DNA of 64,000 bases from Mytilus trossulus (Eukaryota; Mollusca; Bivalvia; Mytilida; Mytilidae), in NCBI RefSeq assembly GCF_036588685.1, contig NC_086379.1, forward strand, positions 20,569,862-20,633,861, written 5' to 3'. This document shows, in pieces, positions 23,688 through 34,073 of this stretch; position 1 is the stretch's first letter, and each line of letters starts with the position of its first letter. The translations under genes were made by a program, and so were the position numbers. A model generated the notes under the pieces. It did no database searches and was not told the origin of the DNA. It worked only from the letters and a program-made list of their open reading frames with translations.

Positions 23688-24049
23688 CTGTAAGGGTTGA
23701 CAATTGTTGATGCCATATTCTCCCCATTAACTGCATCTATTATTTATAAAATGAAGGGAAGGATCCAAATGTATGTACCAATATATTGGATGTGAGATTT
23801 GTCGGTAAACAAATGACATGGACAATTTTCGTTTGTTGCATGGTTAGCTAGCATAACCTCACAGATGTCTTGTTGTAAACAAGATATATACGGCATTCAA
23901 TGGAAAATTTAAAATACGACAAACATGAAAAAATACAAAACAGCATTTTTTATCCAAAATATTCATGTACGGTTGAAATGTTTCACCCAACAAGAGACGT
24001 GAGGGGCTCCAAAATCAACCAAAGGCTACGACTGAGTCCAAATTGACAA

Positions 24050-24206
24050 TTTAACTAAAGAGAGGGGTGTGACTGGAATGTGTCTGTTTCACCGTTCTGT
24101 TATACTGAGGCCACATCCAGCAGGCAAGATGCAGTCGCTGTCCTCCGTATAACAGAACGGTGAAACAAGACACATTCCAGTCACACCCCTCTCTTTTAAT
24201 TAGTTA
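24050..24206. mobile_element. 157-bp hairpin element
   Basis: Arms containing AGAGAGGGGTGTGACTGGAA and TTTCACCGTTCTGTTATAC are repeated inverted at 24146-24195. They surround a 40-bp non-palindromic centre (CCACATCCAGCAGGCAAGAT). The outer TTTAACTA words also match except for a 5-bp gap. It is probably a MITE. Confidence 0.65.
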
Positions 24207-25319
24207 AAAACAATTTAATTAAAAATCACAAAATAAGTAAATTAATAATAATTAATTCTCCTATATCTATCTACCAAAAAGAGTTAAGGCAGGGACCCAA
24301 TTGATTTTCTGATGGTGGCATGGGATTAACATGCGAAAAAAAACTTACATCCGTTTTTTTATACTGATCTGTTGAAAGTTTTTTTTTCTAATTTAGAAAA
24401 GAATTGGGCAAGATTTTTCTCCCAAAATCAAATGGTCCGTACCTTAGAATTTAAAGCTATCTAGAGATTACAGCCTGGTGATCATACTTCAGCAATTAAA
24501 CAAAGCAAAAATTTCTATGGCAATAAAGTTGTTCACGTGGATTTTTTGGCTAAGGGGACAAGGGGAAGACCTTTTAATGTTCGGGGGAAGGGTTTTTTTT
24601 GGAAATAAATAACCTGACTTGCAGTGTATTGAAAATAAATAACTCTACAGGTCTTTTAAGCCATTTTATAAATGCTATTCGAAAGTATGAGATGGCACCA
24701 GATTCTTCTTGAAATTCATCTTTTTAAACCAAAATTTCAAATTAAAATTCCGGAATACTTCCTAAATCTTTTACTATTAATAGTTAAATATTATTTAAAT
24801 ATACTTAAAATTACCGTCTTAAAATGTCTGAAAATGTGTTTCAGTTAATTCGAGGTATGTAATGTTGTCTCAGGAACACTTACCTCACTTTTGTTACAGG
24901 GCCGTTGCTAAATTGAGGCAAATGCCTCATGTAAGACATTTCAAAACCAAAATCTTGTCTCCATATATATATACATCAAATTGTTTTCACGGCGAGTGTC
25001 TTACAAGAAGCTATTCTGTTCTCCCTCTGACGTAGCCACTGTTGGGTTTTTTTTCGGGATCCATGTTTCTTATTTATTTCTAAGTTCTCAGTGTTATTTG
25101 TCTAATTGTTCGTCTTTTTGTGTTTTATCTGTTCAAGAGTTTGTCTTTAAAATATGTTTATTGCGTGCACTTCTGTATTCTCTTAGTGTTACTCACCTGT
25201 TGTAATTTAACAAATTTATTTAAAACTTGATTATGCGTTTTTATTAGAGATTTTTTAGCTAATTTTACAACTTTACTACTTTTAGTTGTATCCAAGTTAG
25301 AAGCTACATCAAGTTGTAG
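24207..25319. other. Intergenic stretch
   Basis: AT-rich with no convincing gene. A 74-codon frame at 24981-25205 is hydrophobic and Ser/Cys-rich but has no recognisable features and no splice context. Confidence 0.4.
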
Positions 25320-25408
25320 TTGAAATGTTTTATTAATTAAGACAACAGTAGTATACCGCTGTGCGAAAGTCATAAATCGATTGAGAGAAAACAAATCCGG
25401 GTTACAAC
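25320..25408 (+). repeat. Repeat family D, left part
   Basis: AACAGTAGTATACCGCTGTG then ATAAATCGATTGAGAGAAAA and CCGGGTTACAACTA. The copy is interrupted by the element at 25414-25883, and its tail (GACCGAGGGAAATATATCAA) continues from 25888. Related copies lie near 36870, 45060, 48540, 53080 and 54430. Confidence 0.65.
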
Positions 25409-25413
25409 TAAGA

Positions 25414-25883
25414 GGTGTCAGACCACCAATTAAAAGTCCCTATCTGTTCAACCAAATTTTGCAATTTTCATAGCTTTCTAATTTTTTTATCTTAAGTTTA
25501 ACCTCTTACAAACCAGGTATGTCCTGAATCGTACAGGTATCACCTTTCTTCATGCCAATTTTCGGCATACCTTTAAAGCCATATAAGAAAGAAGAGACCT
25601 TCCGAATGGATGTACCACTAAAAATAACCCCTGGTTTTCTTGAAATCTTAAATTAGTATACTATGGAGCGCATTAATCCTCAATTTTTAATTTCAACTCA
25701 TAGACAAGTAAATTTGGGCTCAAAATGGTCCCAATATATTTCTCTTTCACCAAAAGTTTCATTTCTGCAAATTTGTTGGGTAGTTTTAGTAAACAATGAC
25801 ATCAAATGCACTATTTTTTGTCCCGAGTAGGCCTACTTTTACATACGTTCTAAATTTGAGGGAGTAATTGGTTGTCTGACACC
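25414..25883. mobile_element. 470-bp element with 5-bp TAAGA duplication
   Basis: The inverted ends GGTGTCAGACCACCAATTA and (complement of the right end) GGTGTCAGACAACCAATTA differ at one base. TAAGA flanks both sides at 25409-25413 and 25884-25888. Removing the element rejoins repeat family D. The interior has no long frame. Confidence 0.75.
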
Positions 25884-25888
25884 TAAGA

Positions 25889-27691
25889 CCGAGGGAAATA
25901 TATCAACTATATATTATAAGACATTTTTGCTTTATCCTACATATTGGTCGTGTGATGTTATTCATAAAGACTAAAGTCTTTCACTGAATCTATGCATTTT
26001 GCTTTGAGACCAAAATATTGTCAAAAACAATTATTAAAATAGAACTTGCGTTTTAAGATTAAGTGGGAACCGCACAGAAAGCACGATTTTGCATAATTTG
26101 TTCCATAGTTTCTAGGGGCATTCAGCGGCTCCTAAACCCTTTGTAAATTTTTTTAAAGCTCGGCGAAGAATGTTATGAAATAGTTTCAAGATGCTAGTTA
26201 CAGCCCAACTTTGAAAAGAATGTATGCACTATATGACTGTATAATTATGCAGTCTGGAATTCTGAAGATTCATTTCCCCTCCATCAACACTTCCTACCCC
26301 AGAATATCAAATGGTCGTTCCCTAGATTGACTGCATTTTCACCTTGAAGATTCGCTCTTGAGTACAGATAAACCCGAGTATCTAGAAAATATTAAGACAA
26401 AGCATGCTCTAGATAATATAACAGTCGAATACATTTTATATTTTAGAAAATTAAAAATTAAACTGGAGTTTGCAGTGAACATTTATGCGTAAATCCAGAA
26501 GGCGCCACAGAGATTTAAGAACTCAGAAGTCGGACCACCAGGTAATAATTGAATTGACATGTAACATATAGAGATAATAGATACATGAAGATAGTATGTG
26601 ATTTAAAATCTATACCCGAATGGGTCATATCAATTAAAGTTCAACTGTATAAAACAAAATAACATCTGTCGCAGGGACGAAAAAAGTGAACTGATAAATC
26701 CAGTCCAGTTCAAATTTACCTAAACATAAAATTCATTGGAATTTAAGTTATCTAGGACATGTTATGCCTTAAACGTTTTGTAATGAGATTGAACCCAGTG
26801 AACCATGAACCATACCCCCCCCCCCCCCCCGGCCCCTCCCCCACCACCATAGTCTGCATATGAAACATCTATACTAGCGAAACGTAAGTTGAAGAAATGC
26901 ATTGGTGTAAAATAAGTATCTATTATCACTACCCAGTCAACAATATTGTGAATTTGAATACCGCACGTGGCAGGCGCGGAGTGAACATGACTTTAAATCT
27001 AAACTGACTAGGATTGTATGTTTTCAGTGGTTCTTTTTCGGCATTCCGGCTACCTAAGCCACAAAATAGCTCAATAGTACTGAAAGTGGCGTTAAACATC
27101 AATCAATCAATAAATAAATAAATAAATCGATCTAAAATAAATCACTCTTTGTGATAATATTGTTTCAAATCCTAAATATAATAGTTATTAAGAAACATGT
27201 CGTTAATAAATAAGCTTACTTTTCAAGCTGAATCATATTTTACTGAGAATTTGTTTATAATTCATGACGTTTATTTTTATGTTGATAATTCTTATTTTAT
27301 GAAACTAAGTTGGACTAAATCTTTCATTTTGTACGAAAAAGGTAAAAAAATCAACTGTGTGTGTTCTACTGCTAGCACATAATATTAAGATAACAAGTCT
27401 TTTTACCCGCCCGTTAATGAGACGATGTAAGTTATACCGTAGTCTAACTGTCCGTCTGTCCGTCCGTGCGTCGTCATTAAAATGTCGGACAAAACTCGTA
27501 TGTCTGTGTGTATCTTCAAAATATATATTATACGCATTATAAAACAAACAAAATGGAAAGGGTTGAGTCAATAAATGTCACCTTAAATAAAGAGCAAATC
27601 CAAACAGTATTATAGTAAGAAAAATAAAAAAGCCAAGCAATAATTATTGATAAATATGAAAGGAGTAGGTTCAGTAAGACCCTTTTTGGGC
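25889..27691. other. Intergenic stretch upstream of the first BTB gene
   Basis: Contains a C-run (26815-26830), an AATA simple repeat (27107-27127) and a short CCGTCTGTCCGTCC simple repeat near 27450. No upstream exon of the BTB gene could be identified here, though a 5' non-coding exon may exist. Confidence 0.4.
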
Positions 27692-27777
27692 GCACTTGTT
27701 TCTATCCATAGGAAGGTAGGCTATCCATATAAATATTTATATGGATAGTCGACCTTCCTATGGATAGAAACAAGTGC
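27692..27777. mobile_element. 86-bp perfect-type hairpin
   Basis: GCACTTGTTTCTATCCATAG onward pairs with its complement ending at 27777, meeting at an ATATAAATATTTATAT centre. TTTTTGGGC occurs just left (27683-27691) and again at 27783-27791, which suggests a 9-bp target duplication with a few extra bases on the right. Confidence 0.6.
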
Positions 27778-28551
27778 CTGTGTTTTTGGGCCCAAAATAT
27801 AGCAGTTTTACAAAATTATGAAAATGTTATCGTTAAGCTATTTATTGGAAAGTAGAATGCTGCTACATAAATATGGGCTGTTTTTGACAAAACAATGCAC
27901 ATATATCGGGTACTAGCATCATTAAGTCATGCTGAATTACTGAAATCTTCACAATTTCAGCATTTTAGTTAAACTTTTATTTAGACGGTTTCCGTCTTAA
28001 ATGAAAGTGGCCGCATTCGTGTTCATTCATAATATTGAAACGTTAGTAGTATTTGATGATAATACATAATATATATATAAAGGTTGAGGATAAACACGGA
28101 TGCGGCCAATTTCATTTTTGACAAAAAACACATCTGGAAGTGACGATTTTTGCCATATTTGATAGATTTTTCATATTTAAGCTTGAGACGGAGCGTTTTT
28201 AATGACTTAATCAGTTAAAATATTTCACATAAACTAATTAAATCAATTGAAATAGACACTTAAGTGTTTAAAAAGAGTCTAAAATATTTCGTTAGATGAA
28301 GTTGAAAATTGATGACAAAATCGGCCCTTACCCGACCCACTCCTTTCTCAAATGAGAAAAAAAAACATCTTTTGTATAACAATGTTTTATTTAATCAAAT
28401 TATTTGAAAAACAAAGTTAATATGAATTTCAAATTAAATTTAAAAATTGCTCATATTCATTCTTGAAAAAAACTTTATTACCGTTCACTTAATTTGTATG
28501 TTTTACATCGGTTTACACACTTCGTATGACAATCAATGTTTGTCTTTTCAG

Positions 28552-28885
28552 ATGTTTGGCGCTAAACCTACGGGATTTTTGTTTGGGTCACCTGTTGAAG
28601 CACCACAGACACCCGTGGAGAGGCATGATGTATGTACTGATGAGATTGACAACAAAAAGCGTTTGTCTCTTTTTTCTCAGCACGATTTAATAATTAAAAT
28701 CGAAAATATAAAACTGCACGTGAACAAAGAACAGCTGATGGCCGAGTCACCAGTATTTGAGAAAATGTTTACGTCAGACTTTAAAGAAAAAGATAAACAG
28801 GAAATAGAATTGGAAGGAAAAGACCTGAACAGTTTTGTTGACTTTCTAAGGTGCACTTTACCAGGAATTGATGAAAAATTAACAG
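28552..28885 (+). CDS. BTB-domain gene 1, exon with start and BTB domain
   Basis: A strong acceptor (TTTGTCTTTTCAG) ends at 28551 and the first codon is ATG, so translation probably starts here after a 5' non-coding exon. The frame is open upstream, so an earlier coding exon is not excluded. Residues 1-44 are a Gly/Pro-containing leader. From about residue 45 the pattern DLIIKIENIKLHVNKEQL, then SPVFEKMF and LNSFVDFLRCTLPG, is a BTB/POZ fold (protein-protein dimerisation, often a Cullin-3 adaptor). The exon ends one base into a codon at the GTAAC donor. Joined to the exon at 30392 it gives a 279-residue protein. The BTB sequence is most like the nematode MATH/BTB type, but no MATH domain is visible. 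Partner and role are unknown. Confidence 0.85.
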
Positions 28886-30391
28886 GTAACATAGAGTGTA
28901 TTGTGGTGTTCACCAATGTTGTGCATTATTATTTTTATTTTGCTACTAAATATCAGAATAAGAGGGGTTGGGTAGTTATTAAATGCAGGATTTAATACAT
29001 TATTGTAGAAATCATTATCTACTAGACTAACTATGCTATAGTTGTTAATTCTTTTTCATTTGGTTTGTTAGCAATCTTCTTAGTTTTATAATACTTAGTC
29101 TAGAAGATGCCCGCGAAATCGTGGTACATTGGACAAGTGTTGAGACATAGAGTGTGGACATAGTAATGATGATGAAACGGTTAATGCATTTAGTTCTATT
29201 TTGTAAAGATATAAGAATGAGGAATATTATTCAAAAGAGCCCATTCATCTTGGTTGAAAAATAAAAATATTAAATAACCTAAGAAAAGTTTGGTATATAA
29301 AAATGTAATTTTCAGTAGTTTGTTACCCTTCTTAATTTCGTGAGCAGTACTTCGACTGCGCATGTGCGAAAGCACATCGTCACAGATCGATAACGGTCTC
29401 TGAAAGAAATTGCGTTTTCTGTGGGAAAAATCGTTTCAAAGACAAAGACACTTCAGTTATACGTCATAGCAAAAATATTTCAGACTTTCTATGAGGTTCC
29501 ATGAAATCGGTCTCTTTCTTAAATGTAGAAGAGATTGACCATATAAATTTTAAGCAATTACACAATTGTTGTATTACATTTAATGAATTTTGACCTTGGG
29601 ACCGTAAATTTAGTTTGACTCATCTGAAATTTCGACTCATCAAATTTCGACTCCAAATACATACATTTATATCTAACAAAGATTGGGACCACGTGAAAGC
29701 TTCGACTCTTTCTAAATTTCGAGTCAACCGAGTTCGAGACAACGAGAGTTAACTGTATTTAGGGAAGTAGAAGTTAATTCTGTAATTTAGTAGCGTTTGG
29801 TCATTAAAAATGACATTATTGCAGTTCGGACTAATTTATACTATATAAACTGTGCATTATTTTAAAGGTGGTATTCGCTTTCAACAACTGCGTATTACAA
29901 CATTTGCATAACTCTCTACCAACATCAGCAATATAGGTTCAATTTTCAATATTCAACTTAAGTGTACCACCACGCAATTAACTTAACAAGTATGCATTAT
30001 ATTAAACCGACGAGGATGGTACATTTGTATTTCACGACCTTGACTAGACAGTACTATATTTTTATTCCTGACTTTGTACAGACATTTTTCTATGTAGAAA
30101 ATGTTGGATTAAGCCTGCGGATATTATATACTAGTATAGCTAGCTAAACATGTCACTTGTATGACAGTCGTATAAAATTCCATTATATTAACATTTGTAA
30201 TATAAAGTTATCTATCACTTCTACTTGGTTGGCCTGTTTACAATTCAGACGAAAGGTCCTTCATTTATACTTTTGAGTTCGATTTCAGACGCCATACTGT
30301 CAAACACTGGTGTTGTCTCCTTTATTGTTGCAAACGACATAACATTTACATACGCCTACATCAAAATGTATCTTGGTATTTTTTTTTATAG
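28886..30391 (+). other. Intron of BTB gene 1
   Basis: A GT-AG intron of 1.5 kb (GTAACATAG to TTTTTTTTATAG), phase 1. It holds repeated TTTCGACTC words at 29600-29740 and a family D tail at about 30110-30200 (TATAGCTAGCTAAACATGTC). No gene lies within. Confidence 0.75.
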
Positions 30392-30897
30392 ATAAAACAG
30401 TTCAATCGGTGATTCCTCTGGCAGATGAATATCAAACGTCCAGCACACTGCGAAAGGCTGATCAGTTCCTTGCAGAGAAAACTAAAGCCATTGGGGATAA
30501 AATAACTTCTGAACAATTAATCAAGAACATCCTACAAGCAGAACTATATCAACTAACATCTTTCCTAGAAGAATCTCTAACCATTGCCTCCAGGAAATCG
30601 TTTGAAAATTTTGTAAAAAATCCAAAATTTAATGAAATTACATCTGAAACTAGGTTGAAAATTTCTTTAAAGCGTTGGAGCGACATGGATGCAGTTTTCA
30701 AATCAACAGGTCATCTTAACCATACATCAGAAAGTGTTGATTTCTATAAGTTTTACGATCAGCCGGTGCCGGCTACATCGCAGTTACAATCTACTAGCGG
30801 TGTGTTCGGTTCAGCCAGTGCCATGCCGGGGTATGGTAGTGGTTCACAACAAAGAGATCTAACCATTCGACTTAAACCGTTTATGCAGACAAATTAA
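30392..30897 (+). CDS. BTB-domain gene 1, last exon with BACK-like helices
   Basis: Begins two bases into the Asp codon split by the intron and reads DKTVQSVIPLADEYQTSSTL, the end of the BTB domain. A helical region follows (EQLIKNILQAELYQLTSFLE, then FENFVKNPKFNEITSETRLK and SLKRWSDMDAVF) that looks like a short BACK-type domain. The tail is low complexity, Gly/Ser-rich, and ends in LTIRLKPFMQTN. Every segment aligns by eye with the paralogue exon at 52346. No catalytic motif is present; it is probably a scaffold or substrate adaptor. Confidence 0.85.
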
Positions 30898-31014
30898 CCT
30901 AAATGGTCGAATTTGATATGATTAGTAACTACTATTGATTAGCTTATAACATTCCTACGTATCAGCTTATTTAGATTTGACATTAAATTTCATTTTTCAT
31001 TTTCACTTGTGTCA

Positions 31015-31020
31015 AATAAA
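31015..31020 (+). promoter_or_regulatory. Candidate polyadenylation signal of BTB gene 1
   Basis: AATAAA lies 118 bp after the stop codon, the first clear match downstream. Confidence 0.45.
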
Positions 31021-32090
31021 CTGTCTTTGCCTTACAAAACGTACCTTTATTTCACAAATAAAAAATAATCTATATTACAACAAACCATGCAAACGTATTA
31101 TAAACGTGAAAATCTGCAACTGTAGTGTGATGAAAATATTTCACCAGTGTTTTGTTTCATCAGGGTTCAACTTATAATTACTTTTATCTTGTTAAAACAT
31201 TGTTGTGCGAACTCGTTTATTTTGAATATTGATCGGTTGTGTACTTTCGGTTTGTTTTGTTTACATTGCTATGGAAATTTATAATATTAAGAATCAGCAA
31301 ACAAGGAAATATTCTGATCGGTAGTTGTAAAAATAAGGGCCATCATTCAAACATTTTAGCAACAAAGGTTATAGGTATTCTACAAACACTCATAGGAATA
31401 AGATATTTGGTATCGTCCAAAGTAAATGGTATGGTCCAATACTTAGTATAAAACCTAATGCGTTGTCATAAAAAGGGTCGCATTACGATATCCATATCAG
31501 TCATGTCTCAGTCATTACAGCTGAACGAATGTGCTGTGCCAGGTCCCCTTTACCCGCTATCTTCGATGAGGGTTTACAGTTAGATGTTCAACGACTTACT
31601 ACTTTAGATGACAGAAACCAATCCAAGCCGTACAGTATAGAAGTAGTAGTTGGCGTACCCGCTTCATCATGCACTTTAAAACCATTGTATCATGGAGAGT
31701 GTTATGCCGATTAAAGTCCGAGGGCTGTATCCTATGTGTTAGGTAATTGACCTACAATTCACTGCCTAGCGGCTTTGGTCCTGATAACGCTTCCTGTCAT
31801 CTATAATACTGCGTCCGAGAACATCTACCAGTACTCCATCATCAAGGTAAGCGGGCTGCCAAGGTGACCAAACTGGCCCTGGAAGCAGCCGTTAGTGAAG
31901 AAATAACAACAAAATAGTCAACAAACCAAAAACAACTCACCAAAACTAAGATGACGGCCTACATAATGCGTCCTCCACTACTTGTTCCTGACCCACGGCA
32001 TAAAATATGTTAAAGCTCCCCAAACGCCTTCCGGCACAGAACCGACCGTGCGAGGACTGAAAAGCCAGTCAAGGTCGTTAAACACTTCCA
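31021..32090. other. Unassigned region, locally less AT-rich
   Basis: 31480-32060 is less AT-rich than its surroundings and looks like a decayed coding or retroelement segment (for example CGAACGAATGTGCTGTGCCA and CAGCCGTTAGTGAAGAAATA). No frame longer than 61 codons survives and no domain was recognised. Confidence 0.3.
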
Positions 32091-32101
32091 TATATATAAA
32101 A
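32091..32101 (+). promoter_or_regulatory. Candidate TATA-box promoter
   Basis: TATATATAAAAAGGGCC is a strong TATA match followed about 30 bp later by ATTATTCAAGCATC. It points toward the Thr-rich gene whose last exon starts 2 kb downstream, but no linking exon was identified. It could instead belong to a retroelement fragment. Confidence 0.25.
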
Positions 32102-32109
32102 AGGGCCGC

Positions 32110-33672
32110 TTAAGGATTATTCAAGCATCAATAAGAAGCAAGATGGTAATTATTTTCACTGCATAAAATATTAATTAGATTCTGAATAAGAATATATCTG
32201 CGTATCCGAATAAGATTGCAGGAGTATATATGTCGAACATACACTACGGGTAAAAGGTAATGGGTGCAAATGAGACTGTACGGTTATAGTACACAGGTAG
32301 ATACGTGAACCGTTAAACCTTAGAACAGAGAGTGCACTAGTTATGCCGTGCACAGGCAGAACAAGCCAGATAGCGCACAGGATAGAAATTCTTAGAAATA
32401 GCAGCGCATATGTCTAATAAAGCAAAGATTTGTATAGTGCATAGGTTAGCACTGATTGCTGCTGGACACATAAGGTCTGTGCGAAGACAAAAGAATAATA
32501 CCTCGAATTTGATCTACGAATTCATCTGAATACCAGAATCAATGACAAAAGAGACGATTTTAATTGTGAAATTATTTATTTCCGCAACCTTAGTAGCTGA
32601 ATACCAACTTCATCTGCACATTGGATATACTTTCCAAACTCATTCTGTATTGAAGCGTTTGCAACTTCTTCACATACAATGTAAACCGTAACCAGTGTTT
32701 CAGCAGTAAATTGATAAATCAGGGTTATGTTAAAGAACGGTTCGACCTTTTTCTTAAAAAGTTCATCGGATATAAACCATCACCTTGTTGATAAATTTTC
32801 AATATATTTTTTTACCGTTAAGTAACTTACTTTAGCTCAATCAAATGTAAACAGTAACACCGGTCGTTTTCTAGATTTAGATATTTCAGTTTTCCAATAA
32901 GAACATATATTGGACTGTAACACCACAGTCACATGTTAGGGGAAGTTGGGGTCCCGCTAACATGTGTAACACCGCAATATTCTGTATGTATATGGCTGTC
33001 CAATGTTAAGAGTCTTTTTTATGGATATATTAAGACCGTTAGTTTTCTCGTTTTAATTAATTTTTAATTGTCATTTAATTGTTAATTTTTGTGTTATTTG
33101 GTCTCTGAATTGTATGATGGTATGAAAAACAATGTAGAAATTCAATTAAGTTAAGACAAAAACGTATACTATAGGCAATCTGTATATTTCCTACGTGGGT
33201 ATTGCTTTTTTGGTGGTTATTTTCCCTCATTGAGTTGCAGGCTCGCGATATACACATAAAAAGAATGTTGCTGACCTCAATATTTTGTGTCACTGCAGTC
33301 ACCCATCTTTCAGCCTGGAACAGTTAAATTGAAACATCAGTTTCGAACAAAAATTAACTGACAAAAATCACCGATATAAGAGCATTTCCCGTTTCTTCAT
33401 TCTTGCTAGTGAATTTGCTACACATAGTGTATTTTGTGTATTTACAACCACTGGGTCGATGCCGCTGCTGGTGGACATTTATTTCCCCGAAGGTATCACA
33501 AGCCCAGTAGTCAGCACTGTTTGTGCTGACATGAATTATCATTGATTTTGTTATACTTACAAATTAACTGTTTACAACATTTTGATTTTTTTTTAAATAC
33601 TAAGGCTATTCTACCTCAGGCATAGATTACCTTAGCTGTATTTGGCAGAACTTTTAGGATTTTTTTTCCCCA
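32110..33672. other. Intergenic stretch with a repeat-B tail
   Basis: Mostly featureless. 32925-33080 carries the repeat module seen at 5330-5520 (TTCTGTATGTATATGGCTGT and GTTAGTTTTCTCGTTTTAAT). Confidence 0.45.
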
Positions 33673-33812
33673 ATGCTCTTCAACTTCGTACTTTATTTGG
33701 CCTTTTTAACTTTTTGGGATTCGAGCGTCACTGATGAGTCTTTTGTAGACGAACAATGCGTCTGGTGTATATATATAAAGTTTAGTCCTGGTATCTATGA
33801 TGAGTTTAATTG
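33673..33812 (+). repeat. Dispersed repeat family A copy
   Basis: Runs from TTCAACTTCGTACTTTATTT through GAGCGTCACTGATGAGTCTT, TTGTAGACGAACAATGCG and TAGTCCTGGTATCTATGATG. CTGATGA, the GTC/GAC stem and a damaged GAAA (GAAC) of a hammerhead-like core are visible. The 61-codon frame starting at 33673 is only this repeat read through. Confidence 0.75.
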
Positions 33813-34073
33813 TTCTAGTAGAGTAACCGTATGTCTTGGTAACAAGTATTATAAGTAAGCTATCAAGAAAACGTTTGTTCCCGCAAGTATTTATAAAAAA
33901 AAATGTTTATGCAGAGGCTGTTTGGAAGGCTGAATAAACTCTTTTATAAATTGTTGGCGCTTTTTTATTTATTTTCTGTAGGAAGTTTGATTTTCATTAA
34001 TGATTCATCTCCCTTGCTTAAAAGACCGTTGACTATTAAATAGGTTTTATACGTAAATTTATTAACTTTTCAG

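Noticed and set aside
33673-33858. 61-codon frame with a signal-peptide-like start
   Set aside because: It is entirely dispersed repeat family A, found at several other places in the window.
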